From a virus: a stretch of 28,907 bases of DNA. Below are positions 1 to 8,230 of the stretch, one piece after another. Under the pieces are notes generated by a model, which was given only the letters and a program-made list of their open reading frames with translations, did no database searches and had not been told where the DNA came from. Positions within the stretch are counted from its first letter, which is position 1, and each line of letters begins with the position of its first letter. The translations under genes were made by a program, and so were the position numbers. The stretch spans positions 1-28,907 of IMG/VR virus record IMGVR_UViG_3300042483_000955; one strand, given 5' to 3'.

Positions 1-897
1 AGTTTGTATGCTTCGGGCTGATCCTTCAAGCAGATTTAAAAGAAGACTTACGTTATAGTTAGAAAAAGTAGCTCTATCAACTTTTATGTCTACAAAATTA
101 TTTTTAAATTCTTCTCTTAACTCTTCTATAGTTTTATCAAAAAGAGACTCTATTGTGTGTTTTACAAATTTAGGAGAATAATCATTTTCCAGAAAAGTTT
201 CTACTCCTGTATTCGGTTCTAATGTCCAAATGCCTTTTGGATTATTTCTATCCGATCGGGTCATCTGAAAAATATTGCCTACAAATGTAACGTTTTTATT
301 GCGTTGAGAATAGTGAATATGTCCAGAATACATGCCTTTGTAATCACTAAAAACTTCTATTGAATTACCACCTTCATGTAATACGTAGGGGTTTGGATTT
401 GTTCTGAGTCCTCTTACTTCAGAATGACAAAAAACATAATCTATCTTCTTAAAAGACGATAGTGTTTCTTTTTCATGATCTTTGTCTCTTCGCCAAGGCA
501 TAAGAAGACATTTTGCATTTTTGAATTCATGTACTTCAGGTTCTTTGTAAACTGTGACATTTTTAATGTGCCTTAAAATATCAACAGAAGAAATATCATT
601 TGTATTTTTTCTGTATATGTCGTGATTTCCAACTATGATGTATACTGGTAAACGTTGGCCTATTCTTTCAAACAGATCGATCGCATAACTAGCAACCATT
701 AGATTCATGGTTTGTCTATTGTCAAATACGTCGCCTAGACAATAAAAAACATCACCCTCTTTTACGTTTTTATCCAGCCAAGGCAAAAAGAAATTCTCGA
801 AGTAATCTTTAGCTATTTCAAACCACTCTAGATTATTTGATCTAATTCCAAAATGCCAATCTGATGTGAAAATTATTCTTTCTGCGTTTATTTTCAT
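1..897 (-). CDS. 47: gp47-like recombination endonuclease subunit (Mre11/SbcD family), partial
   Basis: The frame is open from an ATG at 897 to the left edge, giving the first 299 codons; the C-terminus lies outside the window. All Mre11-type calcineurin-like phosphoesterase motifs are visible: SDWHFG (D13, H15), LGDVFD (D56), GNHD (residues 90-93), CHSE (H158) and SGHIH (residues 191-195). In T4, gp47 is the nuclease subunit paired with the gp46 ATPase; together they process double-strand ends for recombination-dependent replication and help degrade host DNA. The start overlaps the stop of the upstream metallophosphoesterase gene as ATGA, so the two are probably translationally coupled. A gp46 gene would be expected just beyond the left edge, which cannot be seen here. 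Family assignment is firm; the T4 gp47 name rests on the T4-like context. Confidence 0.9.
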   Translation of the reverse strand, partial: MKINAERIIFTSDWHFGIRSNNLEWFEIAKDYFENFFLPWLDKNVKEGDVFYCLGDVFDNRQTMNLMVASYAIDLFERIGQRLPVYIIVGNHDIYRKNTNDISSVDILRHIKNVTVYKEPEVHEFKNAKCLLMPWRRDKDHEKETLSSFKKIDYVFCHSEVRGLRTNPNPYVLHEGGNSIEVFSDYKGMYSGHIHYSQRNKNVTFVGNIFQMTRSDRNNPKGIWTLEPNTGVETFLENDYSPKFVKHTIESLFDKTIEELREEFKNNFVDIKVDRATFSNYNVSLLLNLLEGSARSIQT

Positions 898-2468
898 TTA
901 AAGGTTGTAAATTGGCCGTTGACAAAATTAATGTGTTGTGCTTTACCGTCCTTATGAATTATTACATGTGACTGAAGCCAAGAGCTAGGACCCATATTGT
1001 AATTAACTCTAAGTTTGGTAGAAGTTCCTACTGAAAGAGCGCCGTCTTTTCGACCAGGTGAATGATAATGGCCTACCACCATTTTAGTATTAAGTTTTCT
1101 AAACTGTAAGAGAGATCCTCTTGAACCATTAGAACCGATATCTCCATGCTGACCAAGTTCCCACTTATTTACCACAAAACTATCATTGCGGCCTAACGTT
1201 TTCATCTGTGGAAATTTCTTGTTGATAAGATATGGAATTATCCCGTTAGGAGCTTCGCCTCTAAGCAATAGGTAACTGTATTCCATGTACTCTATAGAGT
1301 TTTTCATGGTATTGGCTTTTCGCCAATCAGTGTTCTTTAACCATCGATCTAAAAAATCATCGTGGTTGCTTCTTACTACAGTGACATTATAGTCTTTAAA
1401 TGATTCCAAGCCCTGAAGCATTGCATCTATTTCATTCTTTAATGAATTAGTGCCATCTGACTCTCTTTTAAATTGCAAGAACGGATCATTAGCTTCATGA
1501 TGATTGATAGAAAGTCCGTCAAACACATCGTGAAGAACAACGTGATCAGGCTTGATTTTTTTCATCATTTCTAATGTCTTCTTGATGACCACTTCATCAT
1601 GTTGGCCATAGTGAAGATCACCTAGAATCAAAGCCGAGATAGAACTAACTTCGTTAATAACGCTTTTGCTCTTATTCATGTCATATTCTACCTGATAGTA
1701 AAGATCATGAAAGTTGCCGTCCTCTTCAGCTGTAACTTGGCGAGCAAAAAAGACGTCTTTATCTTTTATTTCTACAATAACAAAGCCTAGCGTGTGATGA
1801 AATTCTCCTTTTTTACCTGATTTAGAATCTGTATAATTCTTTTCGGTGCATGCACCTGTCGTAATCATCATCTTTGGCATACATTCTTGTAAAACAGGAA
1901 TCATTTCCAATTGAACTTTAGGTGAGCCAAAAATGCAAGAGTTAATTCCACTCATACCCTGTAATCCAGTCATAGGATCTACAGCTGTAGGTTGAATTTT
2001 TACGTCTGACATTATCCACATGTGTTTATGGATCTCGTGACGATTTGCATCAAGATATTGTGCTATCCTGTCAGACCAAGTTTCATAGTTTTTATCGGTG
2101 AAAATTGACGTGGGATTTTTATATCGTCCTGCTATAACATGTATGCTTGCGTCTATCTTTTCTGCGTATGCTTCAATATTAGAGATGAAAGCCTCATGTA
2201 CAGGCGTATCATTCTGTGCCCATGTTACGATAAATCTTTTCTTCTTTTTGTCAAATATTCTTTTTCGAGCCTCGATAAGCTGAGGAGATTCCTGATCAGA
2301 CTTTTCCTTGATGCCTAATTTTGATAGCCAAATCTGAACAGTTCTTTCAGACTTGCCGATAAGTTTGCTGAGTTCAACCATACGTGCATCGTATGTTTTC
2401 TCGCGATCCCAATACACTTGGGCTAGATGCTGAATATCTTCTTCAGTTAGTTCTTCAAACTTCATCAT
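894..2468 (-). CDS. HTH-linked calcineurin-like metallophosphoesterase (putative DNase)
   Basis: This 524-residue protein has an N-terminal helix-turn-helix-like segment at about residues 10-52, containing GKSERTVQIWLSKLG, and a C-terminal calcineurin-like phosphoesterase domain. Metal-site motifs are GDLHYGQ, HDVFDG, RSNHDD (in place of the usual GNHD), GQHGD and VGHYHSPG. The middle region (about 75-270) is unassigned. The T5 pre-early protein A1, involved in host DNA breakdown, also has a metallophosphoesterase domain, so a phage nuclease role is plausible, but that is inference. The gene sits directly upstream of gp47 with an ATGA overlap, placing two Mre11-fold enzymes in tandem. The start is ATGATG in an A/T-rich context without Shine-Dalgarno. 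Substrate is unknown; the phosphoesterase fold is confident. Confidence 0.75.
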   Translation of the reverse strand: MMKFEELTEEDIQHLAQVYWDREKTYDARMVELSKLIGKSERTVQIWLSKLGIKEKSDQESPQLIEARKRIFDKKKKRFIVTWAQNDTPVHEAFISNIEAYAEKIDASIHVIAGRYKNPTSIFTDKNYETWSDRIAQYLDANRHEIHKHMWIMSDVKIQPTAVDPMTGLQGMSGINSCIFGSPKVQLEMIPVLQECMPKMMITTGACTEKNYTDSKSGKKGEFHHTLGFVIVEIKDKDVFFARQVTAEEDGNFHDLYYQVEYDMNKSKSVINEVSSISALILGDLHYGQHDEVVIKKTLEMMKKIKPDHVVLHDVFDGLSINHHEANDPFLQFKRESDGTNSLKNEIDAMLQGLESFKDYNVTVVRSNHDDFLDRWLKNTDWRKANTMKNSIEYMEYSYLLLRGEAPNGIIPYLINKKFPQMKTLGRNDSFVVNKWELGQHGDIGSNGSRGSLLQFRKLNTKMVVGHYHSPGRKDGALSVGTSTKLRVNYNMGPSSWLQSHVIIHKDGKAQHINFVNGQFTTFK

Positions 2469-2469
2469 T

Positions 2470-3057
2470 TTAAAATAATTTTCTGATCTTCTTCTTCTCT
2501 AAAACATTAGTGGCTTTGTCGAGCTCGTTAATCAGTTCGTTTTTGTACTTATTCGAAAGAGATGAATAAAACTTAGCTGGTGCAATGTCAAAATAATCTG
2601 TTAAGTGTGAGAAAATGTCAATTCTTCTAATATTTAATAGATTAGAAGAGACGTATCCAAACACTTCATTCATCTCTAATTTGTTTAATTTTTGGTATTT
2701 TAAGTTTTCATCAATTAAATTATGAACAGAAAACTTAGAATTTTCTATTAGTGCATGTACCTGTTGAAAAAGTAATCTATCATGCAATTTTTCTTCAGGA
2801 TGATCGTAAGAGTGAAAGCTGCTGTCTACAGCAAAACTGACTTTTGCATAGCTTTCATGTTCGATATCACCATAAGTGTTATCAAATATTTTATCAACTT
2901 TAACTTTAAGAGGGCTTAATGGATTACCATCTCCATCAACTTCGTCCGCTTCGGGTTCATCATAAACCTTTTCTTCTTTATCATCGAAGATATCGACAGC
3001 TTGTGTTATTTCGTCAAGCTCATCATCTCTAAATGTATCTTCTTCGTTTTCTATCAT
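2470..3057 (-). CDS. Unknown protein with acidic N-terminus, next to the helicase gene
   Basis: I do not recognise this 195-residue protein. Residues 1-45 are strongly acidic and probably disordered. The rest is predicted to be mostly helical and ends in a basic tail (EKKKIRKLF). Its start overlaps the stop of the replicative helicase gene in an ATGA arrangement, and one base separates its stop from the downstream metallophosphoesterase start, so it belongs to the helicase-to-gp47 operon. The context suggests a replication or recombination accessory role such as helicase loading. T4 gp59 and gp55 were considered, but no specific similarity to either is visible. The coding call is firm because of tight operon packing. 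Confidence 0.6.
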   Translation of the reverse strand: MIENEEDTFRDDELDEITQAVDIFDDKEEKVYDEPEADEVDGDGNPLSPLKVKVDKIFDNTYGDIEHESYAKVSFAVDSSFHSYDHPEEKLHDRLLFQQVHALIENSKFSVHNLIDENLKYQKLNKLEMNEVFGYVSSNLLNIRRIDIFSHLTDYFDIAPAKFYSSLSNKYKNELINELDKATNVLEKKKIRKLF

Positions 3058-4355
3058 GATTGATTTGTAATTATGTCTGAAGTCTCAGAGAGCTTCATGT
3101 AGTTATAGTCTATAGTGAATCTGCACTTAGTCCCTTTGCCTTCCCCGTCTCTTATCTTTAAGACTTTTAACCAATATTCTTTTGCAGCATGCATCATAGA
3201 ATCTTGAATGATAGCATACATCATATCAGCTGTGTGTGCAAGACCTGCTGATTCTGCAATATTTTGCATGGTAACTTCTGAAGCATCCCAAGCACCTCGA
3301 GTAAGCTGTGTAGCTGTTATGACCAACCAATCATTTCTAACAGCCATAGCTCTTAGATCTTCTGCGATTTGCTTGATCTTTAAATATGTATTTTCGCTAT
3401 TTGGATTTCTATAGTTTGCAAGAATATTGATATAGTCAATGATAATCGCTTTTAACTTAAATCCTTGTTTTTCTTCTAAGCCCTTTAAAAAGTTTTCTAT
3501 CTCTAATACAGTTGCTTGACTCGTAGGAAATTCTTTTACAAATAATTTACCAGGAGGCATTAGTCCGTTTGAAATTCTTTCTAATCTTCTCTTCATGAAA
3601 TCTCTATCAGCACTCTTTGCTTGATATTCAGACATTGGAACTCCAAGTAAATTAGCTCCAATTCTCTTGAGAACTTTAACTGCCGCCATCTCAGCAGTTA
3701 CATAAACCGTATTGTAACCCATTCTTACAAAATTTGCAGCGTCGTTGGCCATCCAAATTGACTTTCCTACGTTTTGCTCTCCGGCATAAACGATAAGAGC
3801 CTTTGGATCGTAACCTCCGTTTGTCAGTCTATCAATGAAAGTTAGACCTGATTGGATCTTTTGACCTTCTAATTGTAAGTGATCTTCTGGTGAAAAGAAG
3901 TCTAATCCGAATTTATCATCAAATGAAAGAGAGCCTTGATTCAATAAGCCTATAGCGTGGTTAACTACATTCTCTACGTTATCAGGACTTACATCCTGTA
4001 GTTTAACGTATTCTACAACAGAGATTAATTTTTTATCGAAATATTGCCATTTTACCCAGGCTTCGGTAGTTCTTTTTAACCAATCTTCATCATACTCTTT
4101 GATATCAGTTTGAAAGATTGCTTCCACGATATCATCGTCTAGCTGTCTTTTTGTTTTAATATCTTTAATAAGAATTTTCAGTTGTTCTTTGGAAGGAGTT
4201 TCTGAAAATTTGATCATGAACTGCTTTGATACTTTCGCCAATATGTCAATATCAGGATTTCGAAAGAAACCTTCATAAACTTTTTCAAGTAATAAAGGAG
4301 TCTTTAAGAAATAAAGAAAGAATATTTTTTCGAAATCTACACCGTAGCGATCCAT
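3054..4355 (-). CDS. 41: gp41-like replicative DNA helicase (DnaB family)
   Basis: This 433-residue protein is a DnaB-type hexameric 5'-3' helicase that would unwind duplex DNA at the fork and work with the gp61-like primase also encoded here. The Walker A motif is AGEQNVGKS at residues 191-199, closely like the GGVNVGKS of T4 gp41. It is followed by the VYVTAEMA segment, a Walker B strand AIIIDY ending near D307, and the ITATQLTRG motif at about 346-354 typical of RecA-fold helicases. Residues 1-160 form the helical N-terminal domain. Length is close to T4 gp41. The upstream gene order (uvsX, small ORF, helicase) matches T4's uvsX-40-41 order. The stop overlaps the start of the next gene. 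Confidence 0.93.
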   Translation of the reverse strand: MDRYGVDFEKIFFLYFLKTPLLLEKVYEGFFRNPDIDILAKVSKQFMIKFSETPSKEQLKILIKDIKTKRQLDDDIVEAIFQTDIKEYDEDWLKRTTEAWVKWQYFDKKLISVVEYVKLQDVSPDNVENVVNHAIGLLNQGSLSFDDKFGLDFFSPEDHLQLEGQKIQSGLTFIDRLTNGGYDPKALIVYAGEQNVGKSIWMANDAANFVRMGYNTVYVTAEMAAVKVLKRIGANLLGVPMSEYQAKSADRDFMKRRLERISNGLMPPGKLFVKEFPTSQATVLEIENFLKGLEEKQGFKLKAIIIDYINILANYRNPNSENTYLKIKQIAEDLRAMAVRNDWLVITATQLTRGAWDASEVTMQNIAESAGLAHTADMMYAIIQDSMMHAAKEYWLKVLKIRDGEGKGTKCRFTIDYNYMKLSETSDIITNQS

Positions 4356-4376
4356 GCTTTGCCTTTTTATAATTGT

Positions 4377-4387
4377 TATAGATGAAA
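4377..4387 (-). promoter_or_regulatory. TTCATCTATAA promoter-like motif upstream of gp41
   Basis: This is the second copy of the 11-base minus-strand motif seen upstream of the dUTPase gene, at almost the same distance (21 bases) from the start codon. It would allow transcription of the helicase operon independently of uvsX. Confidence 0.35.
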
Positions 4388-4399
4388 GATGAACTAAGT

Positions 4400-4687
4400 T
4401 TACAAATACGGATTTTTAGCCACTTTGACTATCATCTTTTCATCTGTAACTTTAGTTATCTTTATGAATTCTTCGTTTGAAAGAATAAAGAGAAGACTTC
4501 TAATCTTCTCTTTATCTTTGGATAACTGTGCAGCCAATTGTATATCTGTGAATGATGGATCTTTTCTATCGCCCATTTCTTTTATAATGTGGAATAGTAA
4601 GTCTTGCTCATCAGGATAGCCTGGTAAATCTTTGGCTATACCAAGTACGTGTTTTATCTTGACTTTGTTCCAATTGATATTACTCAT
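4400..4687 (-). CDS. Small conserved-position protein between uvsX and helicase
   Basis: This 95-residue protein of unknown function starts 8 bases inside the end of uvsX, and 44 bases separate its stop from the helicase start. The sequence looks like a small helical, possibly winged-helix domain: a helical region at residues 25-70 followed by a beta-like stretch (EFIKITKVTDEKMIVKVAK). In T4 the same slot holds gene 40, but the sequence does not resemble gp40, so no homology is claimed. Tight overlap with uvsX supports real translation. Confidence 0.55.
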   Translation of the reverse strand: MSNINWNKVKIKHVLGIAKDLPGYPDEQDLLFHIIKEMGDRKDPSFTDIQLAAQLSKDKEKIRSLLFILSNEEFIKITKVTDEKMIVKVAKNPYL

Positions 4688-5903
4688 TTTCTTTTGTCAG
4701 TTGATCAGCAATCTCATCAGTATCTGAGAGTATTTTTTCAGTATCATCATCAAAATCTTCGTCTACGCCATAGCTAAACAGAGGCTTGATAATTTTTTCA
4801 TCCAATATATCCAAAACTTCTTTAGTGATTACCTCAGGCTTGAATAACATGTTCAAATCTACAGTATCGTTAAGATGTTTAACACATAATTTACGAGCAG
4901 TTTCGGATGGCATGAAATAAACTGTAACTTCATCTTCTTTATCGTTTTTGTATGTGTGCTTTCTGCAAGTTTCTCTCTCTTTTTCTGTGATCTTAGTGAA
5001 GTCTTTTTCTGAAATGAATCGACCTCTTTGAATGCCACAATTATCCCAGCTAATGTATTCTTGTAAACCAACATAAGGATTCATACCCTTGTTGAAATCG
5101 ATCCAGAATTTAACCGGTGTCGGCTTAGCAAATCTGTTTTTATTTGGTTTTGCTGTAACAATAATTCCAGTTGAGTTACCATCAGCTAATTTGGCTTTGT
5201 TCAAGAACAAAATAATAGAAGCTGCATATTCAGGTCCTGTACCACCACCTGCGACAGTCTTACTGAAAAGATCTTGTGTTTGGTATACGTGATTTGTGAA
5301 AAGAAATGGTATCTTACAGATTCCTAGTTGAGTCATTAAAATTCTGAATGTAGATTTTAAGAGTCTTGCTCTAGTCATATCTGATTTATCTGATCCAGAT
5401 GCTGCATCATCAATTTCTTTTTGAGTTGCCAAGTTACCAGCAGAATCTAAAATGACCATCACTCTTGGAAGTTCAGATCCTTTCTTCTTCGCGTCTAACA
5501 TCATCTTTGTTAGATTAGTGACACTAGAACGAAATTCTTGAACAGTGTTACATGGTTCATATCTTAATTTAGCTGGATCAATTCCAAATTTTTCTACTAG
5601 GCTCTTATCTACGGCATTCTCAGAATCATAATAAATGATAGAGTAGCCTAGCTTTTGGGCTTCTCTTACAGCGTTTAAGATTAGATAGGTTTTTCCAGTT
5701 CCTGAAGGTCCTGCTATCGCAATAGATCGGTTATTAGGAAATCCTCCCCAAACTGATCCTGTTAAAGCTGCGTTCAATGCGTAGTTACCAGTACTGATGT
5801 AATGATCAACCGTGCTTACTTCACTTTTATCTAGAGTATCTCCGTATGTTGAGATCTTAGAAAGCTCTTTATTTAAGTCGTCAAATGTAAATGCCTTAGA
5901 CAT
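4680..5903 (-). CDS. uvsX: UvsX recombinase (RecA family)
   Basis: At 407 residues this is close to T4 UvsX (about 390). It is a RecA-fold strand-exchange protein that forms filaments on single-stranded DNA, displacing SSB with help from UvsY, to start recombination-dependent replication and repair. Visible motifs are Walker A GPSGTGKT at residues 65-72, the IIYYDSE strand with catalytic Glu near 95, Walker B VMVILDSAGN at 148-157, and the L2-like segment around TVAGGGTGPEYAAS. The C-terminus is acidic. Its start lies 52 bases downstream of the polymerase C-half gene and is preceded by an A/T-rich tract (ACAAATAAGAAATT) with no Shine-Dalgarno. Confidence 0.93.
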   Translation of the reverse strand: MSKAFTFDDLNKELSKISTYGDTLDKSEVSTVDHYISTGNYALNAALTGSVWGGFPNNRSIAIAGPSGTGKTYLILNAVREAQKLGYSIIYYDSENAVDKSLVEKFGIDPAKLRYEPCNTVQEFRSSVTNLTKMMLDAKKKGSELPRVMVILDSAGNLATQKEIDDAASGSDKSDMTRARLLKSTFRILMTQLGICKIPFLFTNHVYQTQDLFSKTVAGGGTGPEYAASIILFLNKAKLADGNSTGIIVTAKPNKNRFAKPTPVKFWIDFNKGMNPYVGLQEYISWDNCGIQRGRFISEKDFTKITEKERETCRKHTYKNDKEDEVTVYFMPSETARKLCVKHLNDTVDLNMLFKPEVITKEVLDILDEKIIKPLFSYGVDEDFDDDTEKILSDTDEIADQLTKENE

Positions 5904-5955
5904 AATTTCTTATTTGTTATTGTTATTGTACAGTAAATTAAAAATTTGTTTCGTT

Positions 5956-7104
5956 TTAGAAAACAGAAGAAGAATATACCAGATTTCTATCCAGTGTGCC
6001 AAGACCCATTGCATATATGACTCTATTAATAGGATCGATTATGCATCGTTCGAATTGATAATCATGATCTACCATAGGTGCAAATTCTATTGGGTAATCA
6101 CCAGGTGGGAATGCAAATACATTGCAGCTCTTATCCTTGCTTAAATAGTATTTGACTTTCTCGCCATCTGAGAGGGTTTTGTAACGGTTTTTATATTTAC
6201 TATTATTCAATAGAAAATTGTAGTAACCCGCAGCTCTGATATGAATCGGACAACCTGAAGCTATTTCAAATTGCTGATAATCTGAAAGAATGTATTTTCT
6301 ATAATTGTTGATCTTCACATTAAAAGTAATGTGTTCAGTATTGGCCAACTTGAATTCTCTCTTTATTTTTTTTAAGAGATTGACAATGTCACCGAGTTCT
6401 ACTTTATCAACAGAAAAAATAAACTTTAATACTTCTTTAAGCTTAGTTCTAGCAAAGAGAGGTGTGCTAGATTGAATAATTTCAAAACCTTTGGCGCTGA
6501 TTTTAGATAGTGGCTCATAATGAATATTAGGTTCTTTCCAAACAATATTCTGCATGTATTTCTTTTTTGCCAGCCAAATAGCATTTTTTGCAACGGTTTC
6601 AAGTTCAAAATTGAGAAAGTTTTCAGCGTTAAGATCTTTTGCGTATTTTTCCAGAATTTTATTATTGAAATCAGCTAATCGATTTTCGTATAAATTCAAT
6701 ACGAAGTCTTTTTCGTTTCCGGTCCATGTGCAATTTTCTAAAACTTCCTGAAAACTTAGATAGCAAGAATCAGTATCGATGTAAATGACTATAGGTTTTT
6801 TAATCTGGCCAGTTACTTCAATATTCATCTTAGAGTGTAGTTCTTTATCCTTAGCCCAATATTCTTGAAAATATCGATTAATCATCTTCTCAGTATAGAG
6901 GATTGCATCCTGACCTTGAAGTGTTATCGTTTCAGCTATGTCAACATTGAAAAAGTAGAACCATTCGTTACCGAATGCTCCATAGATGGAGTTAAGCATT
7001 AATTTTACAGCTTGTTCAAAGTTGTAATATTTTTGTGCTTCAGATTCTACTTCTGCAAGTTTTTCTTGTAATTGCGCTAATTGGTCTCTTTTACTCATTA
7101 TCAT
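5956..7104 (-). CDS. 43B: Split family B DNA polymerase, C-terminal half (motifs B and C, thumb)
   Basis: This 382-residue protein is the C-terminal part of a T4 gp43-type DNA polymerase. It begins with a short charged helix (residues 4-27), then motif B KLMLNSIYGAFGN (K34 to N46), motif C YIDTDS with catalytic D110 and D112, and the KKKY-containing segment LAKKKYM that matches the T4 AKKRY region. The GFEIIQSSTP segment matches the T4 METQQSSTP region at the palm-thumb junction. It lacks the exonuclease domain and motif A, which are encoded by 10985-12397. The C-terminus (LVYSSSVF) could be a clamp-binding tail like that of gp43, by inference. The start overlaps the clamp gene by 14 bases; the third codon is also ATG and may be the true start. 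Confidence 0.92.
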   Translation of the reverse strand: MIMSKRDQLAQLQEKLAEVESEAQKYYNFEQAVKLMLNSIYGAFGNEWFYFFNVDIAETITLQGQDAILYTEKMINRYFQEYWAKDKELHSKMNIEVTGQIKKPIVIYIDTDSCYLSFQEVLENCTWTGNEKDFVLNLYENRLADFNNKILEKYAKDLNAENFLNFELETVAKNAIWLAKKKYMQNIVWKEPNIHYEPLSKISAKGFEIIQSSTPLFARTKLKEVLKFIFSVDKVELGDIVNLLKKIKREFKLANTEHITFNVKINNYRKYILSDYQQFEIASGCPIHIRAAGYYNFLLNNSKYKNRYKTLSDGEKVKYYLSKDKSCNVFAFPPGDYPIEFAPMVDHDYQFERCIIDPINRVIYAMGLGTLDRNLVYSSSVF

Positions 7105-7849
7105 CTGTTATGGCAACTGCAACCGTTAAAACAGTGTTAGTGTCCAAAGATCTAAAAATAACTTTATTCTCGCAAATAACAACCTTATAGTTTTCTTTGT
7201 CTAAGATTGGAATGTATTTTTTGTAAATGCTAACTTCAGTAACACTTTCATCGTGAATTTCAACTTGATGCGTAAGAACTGCATCATATCTTTCACCTGA
7301 TACATGTACACCTTTGTCAGATGCTTTGAATTTGAAAAGTTCTTTGTCATCTTCTAGTTTGAATAGAGATTTCATCTTGTCTACATGGACAGTAAGAAGT
7401 TCAAAGCTGAATACTTTACCTGTTGAGCCGAATGCTCTTTTAATTTCATCGTCTGTCATTTCCATGAAATTAAGGCTTGGATCTGCACAATAAAGATTGA
7501 TCTTTAGATTATCGTCTTCTACCGTAAAGTCAGTAGCTACTAAATCTTCGCCTGTCTTTTGATAAGAAATTTTAGCTGATACCTCTTCTCCAAAATGAGA
7601 AAGTGCATCTATCACTTTATTTCCATTAAAGAAAGAAATTTTGATAGGAGACTTTGCAGGCTCTTCGATTTCAAACATTTCAGAAGTCTTTAGAGAAGTA
7701 AGTTTTACAGCATCTTTCTGAGGAAGATAGACCGACGACGTGATCTGGTCTGGTGACAGCTTCATGAAGATAAACTTGTCAATCGAAAGCAACTTCTTTA
7801 CGAAAGCTTGGAATTCGATTCCATTGATTTTTTTAATTTTGAGTTCCAT
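7091..7849 (-). CDS. 45: gp45-like sliding clamp
   Basis: This 252-residue protein has the alternating beta-strand pattern of a phage DNA sliding clamp and is slightly longer than T4 gp45 (228). Recognition is weak at the motif level: the segments NLYCADPSLNFMEMTDDEI and VHVSGERYDAVLTHQVEI look like the linker and second domain of T4-like clamps. The assignment also leans on position, directly upstream of and overlapping the polymerase C-half gene. A trimeric clamp would tether the polymerase and, in T4, also activates late transcription. No clamp loader genes (44/62) are in the window. The gene follows a strong terminator, and its start has an AATCATAAAA tract rather than a Shine-Dalgarno. 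Confidence 0.7.
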   Translation of the reverse strand: MELKIKKINGIEFQAFVKKLLSIDKFIFMKLSPDQITSSVYLPQKDAVKLTSLKTSEMFEIEEPAKSPIKISFFNGNKVIDALSHFGEEVSAKISYQKTGEDLVATDFTVEDDNLKINLYCADPSLNFMEMTDDEIKRAFGSTGKVFSFELLTVHVDKMKSLFKLEDDKELFKFKASDKGVHVSGERYDAVLTHQVEIHDESVTEVSIYKKYIPILDKENYKVVICENKVIFRSLDTNTVLTVAVAITDDNE

Positions 7850-7905
7850 TTTTATGATTTGATTTAGTATTTTATTAGAAAACGTTCTACTGTTTCATTT
7901 TAAGC

Positions 7906-7933
7906 AAAAAAAAGCCCGGACTAATGTCCGAGC
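7906..7933 (-). terminator. Rho-independent terminator after the Hc1-like gene
   Basis: Read on the minus strand, an 8-bp GC-rich stem (GCTCGGAC / GTCCGGGC, one G-T pair) with an ATTA loop is followed at once by eight T residues. It lies between the Hc1-like gene stop and the clamp start, so it should end transcripts coming from nrdB-nrdA-hc1 and separate them from the clamp-polymerase operon. Confidence 0.9.
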
Positions 7934-7965
7934 ATTTTTAGGATGCAAACTTAATTCAAATCTAT

Positions 7966-8163
7966 CTATTTTTTATCGGTAGCGTCTGATTCTTTTTTAG
8001 AATTCTGTACTTCTAATCTTAGATCTTGTGCTAACCCTTTAAGGTCTTGCATAGATTTTCTAATTCTGGTACCAGCAGCTTTATTGCCTTTAACGAAGAA
8101 TTTATCCACATCATCTTGCGTAGCTTTTATAAGCTCTTGGATTTGTTCGAATGTTTTACTCAT
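7966..8163 (-). CDS. Hc1-like histone H1 family small DNA-binding protein
   Basis: This 65-residue basic protein contains KGNKAAGTRIRKSMQDLK at about residues 25-42. That is the hallmark of the small histone H1-like (Hc1-type) proteins common in Bacteroidota, where the usual form is KGNKAAGTRARK. The rest is a helical region with a lysine-rich tail (SKKESDATDKK). Such proteins bind DNA non-specifically and shape the nucleoid. In a phage it might compact phage DNA, compete for host chromatin or influence host transcription; this is inference. It lies between nrdA and a strong terminator as the last gene of the RNR operon. The start is ATG at 8163 in an A/T-rich context. It is probably acquired from a Bacteroidota host. 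Confidence 0.8.
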   Translation of the reverse strand: MSKTFEQIQELIKATQDDVDKFFVKGNKAAGTRIRKSMQDLKGLAQDLRLEVQNSKKESDATDKK

Positions 8164-8230
8164 AAACTAATTTTTTTAAGTTATTCAAATCTAGTTCTTT
8201 TTAATGAAAAAGAAAAAGAATGTAGACTAT

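Noticed and set aside
2470-3057. T4 gp55 or gp59 homologue
   Set aside because: Position is suggestive for gp55 (near 47), but no sigma-like or gp59-like sequence pattern is visible.
5812-6144. 110-codon plus-strand frame across the uvsX start and polymerase C-half end
   Set aside because: It overlaps two well-supported genes on the other strand and shows no domain.
8195-8214. 8-bp inverted repeat TTCTTTTT/AAAAAGAA after nrdA
   Set aside because: The stem is nearly all A-T with no following T tract on the minus strand, so a terminator is not supported.
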